Source: Prevotellaceae bacterium UBA2744 (lineage in GTDB: Bacteria > Bacteroidota > Bacteroidia > Bacteroidales > Bacteroidaceae). From it: a stretch of 64,000 nucleotides of DNA. Positions 7,218 to 15,777 of the stretch are shown here, in pieces; position 1 is the stretch's first letter; every line of letters begins with the position of its first letter. The translations under genes were made by a program, and so were the position numbers. Location of the stretch: NCBI GenBank assembly GCA_002353575.1, contig DEJQ01000012.1, forward strand, positions 103,846 to 167,845, read 5' to 3'. The notes under the pieces were generated by a model. That model was not told where the DNA came from, searched no databases, and saw only the letters and a program-made list of their open reading frames with translations.

Positions 7218-9665
7218 TTAATTATTTGCAAGGTTAGAAACGTCGTAGATCTGCAGACCATACATACCATATGCTACGTATGCCTTTCCGTTACGAACCT
7301 TAACGAAGTTAGCTGACTGCTTTGGATCTTCGTTTGTGATGACTCCGTTGTAACGAGCGTTACCTGTACCAGAGTAAGTGAAACGCTTAACAGTCTTGTT
7401 GTAAACAACTTCTTTTTCTGCGTCAAATTTATCTTTGCCGGTGTAAGTTGCGTTCTTGTCGAGAACGACGAGTCCGTAACCACCTGCTACATAGATGTAC
7501 TTGTCATCAACATCTACACCGTTAGCAGTCTTTCTGGAACCACCTACGCGGTTGCCGTTGTAATCATATACAGCCAGACCATTGTTGCCGCGGCAAACAT
7601 AAATCTTAGAACCGTCACCTACAACTACGTTCTTACCGTCTTCTGGATAGATAGCGCCTACGTCAAATGTCTTAACCATATTCATGTTCTGGTCGTAGAG
7701 TGTAACGGTGCCTGCCTTAACATCGTTCAAACCGATGATGTATGTTCCGTCGTTGTAGAGGTATTTACCTGTGTAGCTGTCGCTGCTATAGATAGCCTTC
7801 TTCTCCTGGTTCTTATAATCGTCAAGAGCAAACTTGTTGATACCACCGTTGTTAAAACCAGAGATTGTGATGATTTCGCCATTGTTGATGATAGCGCTGT
7901 TTGCAGATGAACCTGTCAGGTTAACACGGATGTTCTTAGAAGAGAAGGTTTCTTCGTTGATAGTACCGTCGGCCTTCAGTTCTACCTCGTGAAGGGCAGC
8001 ACCAACCTTCTTGCTTGTAGAAGCCAAGTAGAGTTTGTTGTTGTAATAAACTACGTGGTTGTACTTGTGCTCGTTCTGGATGAGAGTCTGATCGAAGAGG
8101 TAAGACTCTGGGTTGCCGTAGTTGTTTGTGTTGATTACGTCAATGATACCACCCCAGTCTTCAAGGTTGTCAACAGAAACACTTGAGCCATCAGGGTTCT
8201 TTACGAACATATTAGTTCCGTGACCACCCTCATCGTTTCCGATATTTGAGTGCCAGCAGAGGTAGAGTTCTCCGTTAGGACCGAAGTCGAGAGCAGTAGC
8301 AGAGTACTTGTGTACTGGAGGTACAACAACAACGTCTGGAGTGTTGTCGTCTTTCTCTGGGTCGCCATCATTGTAGTTGAAGCCTGGAGCACAGTCTGTT
8401 GGAGCCTTTGAGAAACTTGCAAGGTCATCGTCCTCAACCAATACGCCTGGTTGCAGATTGATGTTAGACTTTTGCAACTCATTTCCTAATTCGTGGTTGT
8501 TGTTGATAAAGTAGAATTTATCAGCTACGAGAGCTAACTCAGAACCGGTCTCAGGCTGTTCTGTACGATATGCGAAAAGGTCCTGAGTAACGCCGTCGCC
8601 TGCGTTGTTCGCAATGATGTTAGCCTTGACTACGCCTCTTGCATTGTTGCCAAGAAGTATTAAAGCAGCATCGTTGCCGTTATTTTCATTCTTATAAGCA
8701 CCAGCAACTTCAACCATACCTCCGTCAGCGAGGTAAATCTTGCTACCTGCACAAGCATATACGTTGCCAGCAGAAAGGTAATTGATCCAAGCTCTTGACT
8801 CGTTGGAATTGATGTTGAACAGTCCTGGAGTGATGACCTGACATCCGGCAGCAAACTTAGTGTATGCCTCAAGAGAGATGTTCGGAGCTTCGACTTTACC
8901 TTGTACAACAAGTGTCTGCTGTACATTCAAGTCTGTTTTGAGAATCAAATCGCCAGCAACGTAGCACTTAGCATCCTTTTCAATTCTGAAGTTCTTACAG
9001 TTGACATCTCCACCGATATAAACGTTTCCACGGTTTACACGGAAGTCAATGTCTTCACCAAGATCAAGGTCTCCGTAGTTGTAGAGAGCACCTGTAGTCT
9101 GGTCAATATAAAGTTCCTTCTTTGAATTGTTGACGTTCAAAGTACCATAGTTGTAAATATTGAACTGAGTAGCGAGATCAGTGTTATAGTTCAAAGTACC
9201 ACCAGGGAGGACGTAAATCTTAGCTGGAACCTGACCGCTGCTTGTCCATGAAGACGTATTCCAGTGATTTCCTAAATCAAGAGTTCCCTGGACATAAAAT
9301 TCGTCACCATTAAGATTTATGCTGCTTCCATCGTAAGTAACACCTGCTGGGATGAAATACTTAGTGTTTGATTGAGTGTTGTATCCAGCTACTCCTTCCA
9401 GCGATTTTGCATCACTTGGAACAGAAGGTGCTGCGGGCATCTCAGCAGTTACTCCAAGTTCTGTAATAACGTCCTGAGCTACGGCACGAGTATTTCCGCC
9501 GATGTAGTCGGCATAATTAACGATACGGCCATCACTCTTCACGAATGCATAGTCTGAAGAAGATGTCAAGTTAGGTGTAACTGACTCATTTTCCTGAAAA
9601 TCATCCTTGCTTGAACATGCAGCCATAAATACTGCGAGTGTTCCGAATAAAAATAATTTCTTCAT
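7218..9665 (-). CDS. Large surface lipoprotein: beta-helix-like N-half and beta-propeller-like C-half
   Basis: An 815-residue lipoprotein. The lipobox ends at C17 (FMAAC) and is followed by SSKDD, matching the Lys-Asp/Glu-type surface-export signal known for Bacteroidetes lipoproteins, so exposure on the cell surface is likely. Residues about 100-420 consist of short repeating beta-strand units rich in Asn, Gly, Asp and Tyr, suggesting a right-handed beta-helix. A Pro/Asp-rich linker lies around 425-450. Residues 450-815 contain repeats such as IYVCRGNNGLAVYD, IYVAGGYGLVVLD and AYVAYGMYGLQIYD, typical of LVIVD-type beta-propellers. No catalytic motif was seen. It lies upstream of the exopolysaccharide operon on the same strand and may bind the polymer or a surface ligand, but only position supports that. 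Confidence 0.7.
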   Translation of the reverse strand: MKKLFLFGTLAVFMAACSSKDDFQENESVTPNLTSSSDYAFVKSDGRIVNYADYIGGNTRAVAQDVITELGVTAEMPAAPSVPSDAKSLEGVAGYNTQSNTKYFIPAGVTYDGSSINLNGDEFYVQGTLDLGNHWNTSSWTSSGQVPAKIYVLPGGTLNYNTDLATQFNIYNYGTLNVNNSKKELYIDQTTGALYNYGDLDLGEDIDFRVNRGNVYIGGDVNCKNFRIEKDAKCYVAGDLILKTDLNVQQTLVVQGKVEAPNISLEAYTKFAAGCQVITPGLFNINSNESRAWINYLSAGNVYACAGSKIYLADGGMVEVAGAYKNENNGNDAALILLGNNARGVVKANIIANNAGDGVTQDLFAYRTEQPETGSELALVADKFYFINNNHELGNELQKSNINLQPGVLVEDDDLASFSKAPTDCAPGFNYNDGDPEKDDNTPDVVVVPPVHKYSATALDFGPNGELYLCWHSNIGNDEGGHGTNMFVKNPDGSSVSVDNLEDWGGIIDVINTNNYGNPESYLFDQTLIQNEHKYNHVVYYNNKLYLASTSKKVGAALHEVELKADGTINEETFSSKNIRVNLTGSSANSAIINNGEIITISGFNNGGINKFALDDYKNQEKKAIYSSDSYTGKYLYNDGTYIIGLNDVKAGTVTLYDQNMNMVKTFDVGAIYPEDGKNVVVGDGSKIYVCRGNNGLAVYDYNGNRVGGSRKTANGVDVDDKYIYVAGGYGLVVLDKNATYTGKDKFDAEKEVVYNKTVKRFTYSGTGNARYNGVITNEDPKQSANFVKVRNGKAYVAYGMYGLQIYDVSNLANN

Positions 9666-9711
9666 GTGTAATAAGTTTTATGTGTTTGACTTAAATGAAA
9701 TCCTGGTTAAT

Positions 9712-9734
9712 AACGTGAATCTTATGTTCACGTT
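9712..9734 (-). other. Hairpin in the 5' leader of the lipoprotein gene
   Basis: AACGTGAA (9712-9719) and TTCACGTT (9727-9734) form an 8 bp stem with a 7-base loop between the promoter box and the start codon. It could be an operator or an RNA stem; its role is unknown. Confidence 0.4.
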
Positions 9735-9748
9735 TTCAAACAACGCTG

Positions 9749-9756
9749 CAAAATTA
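9749..9756 (-). promoter_or_regulatory. -7 promoter box for the large lipoprotein gene
   Basis: The minus strand reads TAATTTTG, matching TAnnTTTG, 84 bases before the start codon. At the -33 distance the sequence is near but not equal to TTTG. Confidence 0.5.
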
Positions 9757-9862
9757 CGTTAATATTATTTTATATACAATGGCATTTTTCTAAAAAGTGC
9801 TGAATAACATATTATTTTTCTTGCGATGGCATTGTTTTGGATTTTTTCTTATCAGAAATTCC

Positions 9863-10951
9863 TTAATTCGAACTGCTTTCGTCCTTGTCTAATATATATC
9901 TTTTATAATAAGAGATAAGGAGTGTAGTGAGTGGAAGCGCTATGATAAGTCCTACAAAATCAAGTAATGAACCCCATACAGATAAACTGAGGAGAATCAC
10001 TGCTGCATTAAGCCCGGTGACGTGTCCCATAATCTTTGGTACAAGGATTGTGTCTTGGATTGTTTGTACTACAGCAAAAACGATTAATGCCCCCAGGAAT
10101 ATCATCCAAAAACTGTCGCCCGTATCATGTGCTTTAAGCAGGGAGAGCATCAGCGTTGGAATGAATCCTAAAGTCTGCATATATGGAATCAGGTTTAAGA
10201 ATCCGATGAATAGTCCTAGCGGGATAGCCAATGGAAAGTCGATAATCAGGAAACCGATGGCAAAAAGTATTCCTACGCATAATGCGACCAGACTTTGTCC
10301 GCGGAAGTAGCTTGCCATACCGCGTTCCACATCTTTAAATATTTGCGATACAATGCCACGTTGGCCGTAAGGAATCATTTTTATCATGCTCTGGCTTAGG
10401 TTCTCGTAATCCATTAAGATAAAAAACATATATAGTATGGCAATTAGCGATGCAATAAATCCGATGAGGGCAGACATAGAACTATACATGAATGCTATTA
10501 CCGGTGATAATCCTTGTTTGACAAAGGCTGATATGTCGCTTACGCTCAGCGCTTGAATGATTTTGTTGATGTCGATGGTGTTTGTTATATATTGTTGCAG
10601 TTCGTAAATAACGTGATTGACAGTGGTGTCAGTCTGGTAGAAATGCGTAATCAGATCTTTCAGTTTTGCTGTTTCAGAAACTATTGGAGGGATGATAATA
10701 AGACAGGCACCTACTATCACTCCTATAATTGCTGAAAGTGTGACTATAATACTCAGAACTCTATTCTTGAGGTGGCATTTGTACTGAAAAAAACAGACGA
10801 TAGGGTAGAGTAGGTAGGCTGCCAACCATGCCACGAGAAATGGTATCAGAACTCCACTCAGTTTTTTAAGTAAGAGATAGACGACGATAATCGCACCGGC
10901 TGCTAATGCCATGCGAATAAAACGGTCGAAAGTAATTTCTTTGCTTTTCAT
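9863..10951 (-). CDS. AI-2E family (PerM-like) membrane transporter
   Basis: A 362-residue inner-membrane protein with about eight hydrophobic segments: two at the N-terminus (about 17-55), one near 65-88, and a C-terminal block with IDFPLAIPLGLFIGFLNLIPYMQTLGFIP, characteristic of the AI-2E/PerM family. Family members export small molecules such as autoinducer-2, or act as Na+/H+ antiporters; the substrate here cannot be inferred. Start ATG 10951 is followed by MKSKEITFDRFIRMAL. It is divergent from rsmI, sharing a compact promoter region of about 110 bases. Confidence 0.85.
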   Translation of the reverse strand: MKSKEITFDRFIRMALAAGAIIVVYLLLKKLSGVLIPFLVAWLAAYLLYPIVCFFQYKCHLKNRVLSIIVTLSAIIGVIVGACLIIIPPIVSETAKLKDLITHFYQTDTTVNHVIYELQQYITNTIDINKIIQALSVSDISAFVKQGLSPVIAFMYSSMSALIGFIASLIAILYMFFILMDYENLSQSMIKMIPYGQRGIVSQIFKDVERGMASYFRGQSLVALCVGILFAIGFLIIDFPLAIPLGLFIGFLNLIPYMQTLGFIPTLMLSLLKAHDTGDSFWMIFLGALIVFAVVQTIQDTILVPKIMGHVTGLNAAVILLSLSVWGSLLDFVGLIIALPLTTLLISYYKRYILDKDESSSN

Positions 10952-10967
10952 TGGATTGTAATTTTTG

Positions 10968-11001
10968 CAAAAATAGATGTTTTAAATTTAAAATATTCAA
11001 A
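10968..11001 (-). promoter_or_regulatory. Promoter of the AI-2E family gene
   Basis: On the minus strand a -7 box TATTTTTG lies at 10968-10975 and a TTTG at 10998-11001, spaced 22 bases. The spacing is slightly long; the box itself is exact. Confidence 0.5.
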
Positions 11002-11026
11002 AATGAAGCTAAAATTTTATTTTTGC

Positions 11027-11057
11027 TTTGTTAAATGTTAGTATTGCTATACCTTTG
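11027..11057 (+). promoter_or_regulatory. Promoter of rsmI, predicted leaderless start
   Basis: TTTG (11027-11030) and TACCTTTG (11050-11057) are separated by exactly 19 bases, an ideal Bacteroidetes promoter. The best start codon of rsmI is only five bases after the -7 box, so transcription should begin at or beside the ATG. Confidence 0.75.
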
Positions 11058-11061
11058 CCGT

Positions 11062-11814
11062 ATGTTATATGTTGTACCCACGCCCGTAGGGAACATGGAA
11101 GATATGACTATGAGAGCAATCCGTGTACTAAAGGAAGCGGATTTGATTCTTGCAGAAGACACCAGAACTTCCGGCGTCTTGCTTTCCCACTATGACATCC
11201 ATACTCCTGTTCTGGCTCATCATAAATATAATGAGCACGAAAGTGTGAATGAATTTGTGTCAAGGTTACAGGCTGGTGCGACAATAGCGCTTATCAGCGA
11301 TGCTGGTACACCTGGTATAAGCGATCCGGGATTCCTTTTGGTTCGTGAAGCCGTCAAAAAAGGTGTAGAAGTACAGACCTTGCCTGGTGCTACTGCTTTT
11401 GTCCCTTCGCTGGTCAGCAGCGGGCTGCCATGCGATAGGTTTATCTTCGAGGGATTCTTGCCGCAGAAGAAAGGACGTCAGACTCGCCTGCTATTATATA
11501 AAGATGAGGAACGCTCCGTCATATTTTACGAGTCTCCGCGTCGATTGCTTAAAACACTTGAACAGTTCGTCTGCGAGTATGGCGAGGAACGTCAGGTTTG
11601 TGTGTCAAGGGAGATATCGAAAATCCATGAGTCTCATGTGCGAGGCTCTCTGCGCGAAGTGACAGATTACTTCACTCAGCACGAACCCCTTGGTGAGATA
11701 GTAATCATCTTGGGACCGGCCATCCCACAACAGAATACAGAAGGGGATGCCGGCAACGAACTGATAATGGGAAAGGGAAAGTCAAAAAACAAATATAAAA
11801 CTGAAAAAATATGA
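11062..11814 (+). CDS. rsmI: 16S rRNA (cytidine 1402-2'-O)-methyltransferase RsmI
   Basis: RsmI methylates the ribose of C1402 in the decoding centre of 16S rRNA using S-adenosylmethionine. The 250-residue protein begins with MLYVVPTPVGNMEDMTMRA, the classic start of this tetrapyrrole-methylase-fold family. It continues with ILAEDTRTSGVLLSHY, ISDAGTPGISDPG (the SAM loop) and LPGATAFVPSLVSSGLP. The open frame extends nine codons further upstream, but those codons overlap the promoter, so I start at ATG 11062. The C-terminal 30 residues are a lysine-rich tail not needed for the fold. The stop overlaps the next start by four bases. Confidence 0.93.
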   Translation: MLYVVPTPVGNMEDMTMRAIRVLKEADLILAEDTRTSGVLLSHYDIHTPVLAHHKYNEHESVNEFVSRLQAGATIALISDAGTPGISDPGFLLVREAVKKGVEVQTLPGATAFVPSLVSSGLPCDRFIFEGFLPQKKGRQTRLLLYKDEERSVIFYESPRRLLKTLEQFVCEYGEERQVCVSREISKIHESHVRGSLREVTDYFTQHEPLGEIVIILGPAIPQQNTEGDAGNELIMGKGKSKNKYKTEKI

Positions 11815-12662
11815 AGAAGGTATTATTCATTGCTACTATTGGTGTGGCATTACTTGTTTCTTGTGGTGGAAATAAGTCAAATTCGAATGAAGCTAATTCA
11901 GAGATAGATTCTCTGCAGAATCTTGTAAACGAGAAAGACCTTGCTATAAATGAAATGATGGGAGCTTTAAACGAAATCCAGTCGGGATTTAAGGAAATCA
12001 ATGAGGCTGAAGGTCGTGTGAATATGTTGTCTCAGTCGGCAGAAGGAAATAGTAATGTTGAAAACATTCGCGAAACTATGACTTTCATAAAGGAAACGAT
12101 GGAATCGCAACGTCAGAAGATTGCAGATCTGGAGAAGAGGTTTAATGCCAGCAACTTGAATTCGGCAAAACTGAAGGAGGCTATCAACGGTCTGAAAATG
12201 CAGTTGGAAGAGAAGTCGAAGGCAATAGAGGCCCTCAATGCTCAACTTGCTGAAAAAGAAGTGCAGATAACAAAACTGAATGAACATGTTGAGGCTCTTA
12301 CCGCTGAAAATACTGTTGTGAAGCAGCAACGTGACGAAACAAAGCAAGTTGCTCAGAAACAGGATGCGGAACTGAATACAGCGTGGTACGTATTCGGTAC
12401 GAGCAAGGAGCTTAAGGAGCAGAATATTCTAAAGAAGGGTGAAGTGCTTAAAGGTGATTATAACAAAGACTATTTCACAAAAATTGATATTCGTACGACT
12501 CGTGTAATCCCTCTGAATTCTAAGTCAGCAAAGATTCTTACTACTCACCCTGCTGAATCGTATAAGCTTATGAAGGATTCAAAAGGTGAATATACCCTTT
12601 GTATTTCTGAGAATGAATTATTTTGGAGTATTAGTAAATACCTTGTTATACTCGTTAAATAA
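11811..12662 (+). CDS. Coiled-coil lipoprotein of unknown function
   Basis: A 283-residue lipoprotein: the lipobox ends at C18 (LLVSC), followed by GGNKSNSNEAN. Residues about 29-180 are a long heptad-rich coiled coil (for example LEEKSKAIEALNAQLAEKEVQITKLNEHVEALTAE is visible in shorter blocks). The C-terminal 100 residues form a compact domain starting WYVFGTSKELKEQNIL and containing FTKIDIRTTRVIPL. This C-terminal pattern occurs in other Bacteroidetes coiled-coil lipoproteins that I cannot name. The gene overlaps rsmI by four bases and the next gene by one base, so it is co-translated with both. It probably sits in the inner leaflet of the outer membrane. Function unknown. Confidence 0.72.
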   Translation: MKKVLFIATIGVALLVSCGGNKSNSNEANSEIDSLQNLVNEKDLAINEMMGALNEIQSGFKEINEAEGRVNMLSQSAEGNSNVENIRETMTFIKETMESQRQKIADLEKRFNASNLNSAKLKEAINGLKMQLEEKSKAIEALNAQLAEKEVQITKLNEHVEALTAENTVVKQQRDETKQVAQKQDAELNTAWYVFGTSKELKEQNILKKGEVLKGDYNKDYFTKIDIRTTRVIPLNSKSAKILTTHPAESYKLMKDSKGEYTLCISENELFWSISKYLVILVK

Positions 12663-13357
12663 TGCATCGATTTAAAGTTCTGTCTTTACTCATCTTGTTG
12701 TGCTCATCCTCGCTTTTGGCGAAGGATTGGGAACCGATAGGTACATGGCCCTTTGAATATCAGACATTTCAGGTGGCCACAGTATATTCTGGTATCTATA
12801 GTATAAAGAAGACGCAAGTGCCGTGTAATATTCATCTGGGAAAACAGACGTTGTGGTTTGCACAGAACGATACACTTATGGAGGCCGTGAAGGGCTCTAT
12901 AATTCGTGTCGAATTCAAGAACGGAGATGTCTTTATTCCAGTGAACGGTGGTGAGTGTATGGGAAAGATTGAACAAGAAGACACATTGGCAGGTAAGGTG
13001 GGGCGTGTGTTGCATGTTCGTCTGGTAGATCAAAGTGCTGTTGATCAACGTGCGGTCGATCTGATGAATAAGTCGCAGAACCTGCAGCAATCATCCCTTA
13101 ATTTAGGTACCTGGGGTGCCCAACTGTCTGATATAAATGCAACCATTAATGAAGAGGAATTGCCAATTCCTCTCATTAATGTGTTTTATTTCCAATATAA
13201 GGGGGAGATTTTTGAAGCTAAAGAGAAACAGATTCTTTCTCGCATCAACCCGGCTCGTAAAAGAGAGTATAAAAACTATACACGCAAGGCTGAGATAATC
13301 TCGACCAATAAATCGAGTATGCTGAAGGTCTGGAATGACTTCTTTGTAAACTATTAA
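12662..13357 (+). CDS. Secreted protein of unknown function
   Basis: A 231-residue exported protein with a signal peptide (cleavage likely after the LLA near residue 20, giving KDWEPIG). The mature part is a mixed beta protein with no catalytic motif I recognise and a basic C-terminal third (residues about 190-215). The start codon shares one base with the stop of the coiled-coil lipoprotein (TAATG), so the two products are probably made together and may interact. It ends seven bases before the convergent ROK gene, with no hairpin between. Confidence 0.6.
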   Translation: MHRFKVLSLLILLCSSSLLAKDWEPIGTWPFEYQTFQVATVYSGIYSIKKTQVPCNIHLGKQTLWFAQNDTLMEAVKGSIIRVEFKNGDVFIPVNGGECMGKIEQEDTLAGKVGRVLHVRLVDQSAVDQRAVDLMNKSQNLQQSSLNLGTWGAQLSDINATINEEELPIPLINVFYFQYKGEIFEAKEKQILSRINPARKREYKNYTRKAEIISTNKSSMLKVWNDFFVNY

Positions 13358-13364
13358 TCTTTTC

Positions 13365-14324
13365 TTATTCCCAACCAAGGGCAGAGGCTCCGAGTACAGC
13401 GGCATTCTTATTCATAAGACCGCTGATGAGGAATTTCGCTTTGTTCCTGAAAAGAGGCATGACTGTTTTGTTGTATGTCTCTTCTATGGGTTTCATAATC
13501 ATGTCGCCAGACTTGCAAAGTCCTCCGAAGAATATGAATGCTTCCGGACTGGAGAATGCTGAGAAGTCTGCGCATGCCCATCCCAGCATTGTTCCTGTGA
13601 ATTGGAATACCTCTTTTGCTATTTCATCACCTGCTTGTGCAGCCAGGAAAACATCTAAAGACTCAATCTTATCGACAGGCTTTTCTCTGAGTGAAGACGG
13701 GCGATTTGTGTTCTGTAAAAATTCGCGGGCTGTGCGTGCAACACCCGTAGCAGAACAATATGCTTCAAGGCAGCCTTTTCTTCCACATCCGCATAAACGT
13801 GCGTTCTCTGAACGGTCTATGATTACGTGGCCCAGTTCGCCCGCAAATCCGTCGTGTCCATATACCAGTTCGCCGTTTATTATAATACCTGCTCCCAAAC
13901 CGGTGCCAAGGGTAATCATAATGAAATTCTTCATGCCTTGGGCTGTTCCGTATAGTTTTTCACCCATTGCTGCGGCGTTGGCATCGTTCGTTATGCGAAC
14001 AGGAATGCCCAGTTCACCTGAAAACATACCTGCAAGCTGGACTATGCCATTGTGTGCCCATGAGATATTAGGGGCATATTCAATAGTTCCGGTGTAATAG
14101 TTCGCATTAGGGGCACCGATACCCATGCCTTGTATCTTTTCTATGCCTCCTACTTTTTCAACTAAACGATATATGCAGCCCAATCCGGCATTTACAAATT
14201 CTGCGGCAGTCTTGAAACTTTGGGTTTTAATACTTTCTTCTGCTATAATTGTTCCTTCTGTATCAACTATACCAAATACGGAGTTTGTTCCACCAAGATC
14301 GACTCCAATAACGTATGGTTTCAT
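13365..14324 (-). CDS. ROK-family sugar kinase (glucokinase-like)
   Basis: A 319-residue cytoplasmic kinase that probably phosphorylates glucose or another hexose at C6. The ATP site is DLGGTN (9-14). The catalytic base is D114 in TNDANAAA. The zinc site is H166 with C178, C180 and C185 in CGCGRKGC, the ROK signature. There is no N-terminal helix-turn-helix, so it is an enzyme rather than a ROK repressor. Bacteroidales glucokinases have this size and layout. It has a near-perfect promoter at 14368-14398 and is divergent from a LysE-type exporter. Confidence 0.9.
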   Translation of the reverse strand: MKPYVIGVDLGGTNSVFGIVDTEGTIIAEESIKTQSFKTAAEFVNAGLGCIYRLVEKVGGIEKIQGMGIGAPNANYYTGTIEYAPNISWAHNGIVQLAGMFSGELGIPVRITNDANAAAMGEKLYGTAQGMKNFIMITLGTGLGAGIIINGELVYGHDGFAGELGHVIIDRSENARLCGCGRKGCLEAYCSATGVARTAREFLQNTNRPSSLREKPVDKIESLDVFLAAQAGDEIAKEVFQFTGTMLGWACADFSAFSSPEAFIFFGGLCKSGDMIMKPIEETYNKTVMPLFRNKAKFLISGLMNKNAAVLGASALGWE

Positions 14325-14367
14325 ATTTTTAAGATTTATTATATATTAATATGTGGTTTAGATGCTG

Positions 14368-14398
14368 CAAAGTTAAAGTTATTCTTTTTTATAACAAA
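14368..14398 (-). promoter_or_regulatory. Promoter of the ROK kinase gene
   Basis: The minus strand carries TTTG (14395-14398), a 19-base spacer and TAACTTTG (14368-14375), a full match to the Bacteroidetes consensus, 44 bases before the start codon. Confidence 0.75.
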
Positions 14399-14407
14399 TT
14401 AAATACG

Positions 14408-14415
14408 TAATTTTG
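14408..14415 (+). promoter_or_regulatory. -7 promoter box of the LysE-type gene
   Basis: TAATTTTG matches TAnnTTTG, 24 bases before ATG 14439. Its -33 position (about 14385-14388) falls inside the opposing ROK promoter, so the two promoters overlap. Confidence 0.55.
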
Positions 14416-14438
14416 CAGCGATTTTAGAGATTTTAATA

Positions 14439-15209
14439 ATGATAAGTGCTCTGTGTATTTGGCTATTGAGTTCAACGGTTCTTGCAGGTAGGGAGTTTTT
14501 CGGGTTGGATTTCTATAGTACATTCCAGGAATGGATGCAACAAGTAGGTATATTTGACGAGATGATGAAGGGTTTCATTATCGGCGTTATTGTATCTGCT
14601 CCCATGGGACCTGTCGGTATTCTTACTGTACAACGAACATTGAACAAAGGACGTAAAGAGGGGCTTGCAACAGGCATAGGTGCTTCAGCAAGTGATTTCC
14701 TGTATGCTATTGTTACTGGTTACGGTATGTCGTTTGTTGTAGATATCATCGAGAACCCTGCCATAGCCCTTATCATAAAAATCGTAGGTAGTTTGTTGCT
14801 GTTCGGTTTTGGAATGTACACATTCCGTTCTATGCCTAACAAAAACACTATTGTTGATAACATCCCAACTCCACATGACAGTAGCGACATCCGTTCTTAT
14901 GTGGTTTCCGGATTTGCAGTTACCGTAAGCAATCCGTTGATAATATTTATGTTCCTTGCCCTTTTCGGTCAGTTCACATTTATCTTGACCGACAATATAA
15001 TACCTCAGGTAATGGGTTATCTTGCCATAATAGCTGGCGCCTTGTTCTGGTGGTTCAGCCTTACTTGGCTGATAGATAAAGTCAGAGCGCGTTTTACCAC
15101 CAAGGTGCTTTGGTGGATAAACCGTATTATCGGTATAGTCGTGATGGTGGTAAGTGCGATTATGATTATTTATACAGTTACGGGACATGCAATTCCGTTT
15201 AAATTGTAG
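14439..15209 (+). CDS. LysE-family exporter
   Basis: A 256-residue inner-membrane protein with about six hydrophobic segments, of the LysE/RhtB amino-acid exporter family. The family signature is VSAPMGPVGILTVQRTLNKGRKEGLATGIGASASD in shorter pieces: APMGPVG, then GRKEGLATGIGAS in the first cytoplasmic loop. The N-terminus carries an extra 40-residue stretch before the first core helix (FIIGVIVSAPMGP). The start might therefore be one of the internal ATGs (for example in EMMKGFIIG), but the promoter 24 bases upstream supports ATG 14439. It leads a plus-strand run with a DUF4924 gene and rfbD. Confidence 0.82.
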   Translation: MISALCIWLLSSTVLAGREFFGLDFYSTFQEWMQQVGIFDEMMKGFIIGVIVSAPMGPVGILTVQRTLNKGRKEGLATGIGASASDFLYAIVTGYGMSFVVDIIENPAIALIIKIVGSLLLFGFGMYTFRSMPNKNTIVDNIPTPHDSSDIRSYVVSGFAVTVSNPLIIFMFLALFGQFTFILTDNIIPQVMGYLAIIAGALFWWFSLTWLIDKVRARFTTKVLWWINRIIGIVVMVVSAIMIIYTVTGHAIPFKL

Positions 15210-15217
15210 AAAAGCGT

Positions 15218-15769
15218 ATGTATATTTCTGAACAATTAAGGAAGTCGAGTATTGCTGAATACCTGTTATATATGTGGCAGGTAGAAGATGTCATACGTGC
15301 TTACGACTTGGATATCGATGAAATTTCAGATAAATATATACCTCGCTTCCAATTGGAACCGGAACGTGCCGTCGAACTGATAAACTGGTATGAGAACCTC
15401 ATCACCATGATGCATGATGAGGGAGTGGAGGAGAGCGGACATCTGCAGATAAACAGAAATATTGTCATACTTCTGAATGACTTGCACAATCAGTTGCTCA
15501 AATCTCCTAAATATCCCTTCTATTCGGCACAGTATTATAAGGCTCTGCCATTCATTGTAGAACTTCGTCAGACAAAGAAGAATAAGGTGGAGGAGGAGAA
15601 AAGCGAGATTGAAACTTGTTTCGATGCACTTTACCTTGTTATGCTGATGCGTGCACAGAAAAAAGAGGTCGGGGTGGAGACTGCTACGGCAATAGATAAT
15701 ATATCGAAGTTGCTTGCTATGCTTTCTGAGTATTACAAGCAAGACAAGAATAGTGAATTGGAATTCTAA
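15218..15769 (+). CDS. DUF4924 family protein
   Basis: A 183-residue all-helical soluble protein beginning MYISEQLRKSSIAEYLLYMWQ. I recognise the conserved start (AEYLLYMWQVEDVIRA) as DUF4924, a family found in Bacteroidetes with no assigned role. There is no signal peptide or catalytic motif. It lies 8 bases after the LysE-type gene and 8 bases before rfbD, so it belongs to their operon. Confidence 0.75.
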   Translation: MYISEQLRKSSIAEYLLYMWQVEDVIRAYDLDIDEISDKYIPRFQLEPERAVELINWYENLITMMHDEGVEESGHLQINRNIVILLNDLHNQLLKSPKYPFYSAQYYKALPFIVELRQTKKNKVEEEKSEIETCFDALYLVMLMRAQKKEVGVETATAIDNISKLLAMLSEYYKQDKNSELEF

Positions 15770-15777
15770 TGTGATAA

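Noticed and set aside
13426..14097. 223-residue plus-strand ORF
   Set aside because: It is antisense to the ROK kinase, which carries all family motifs.
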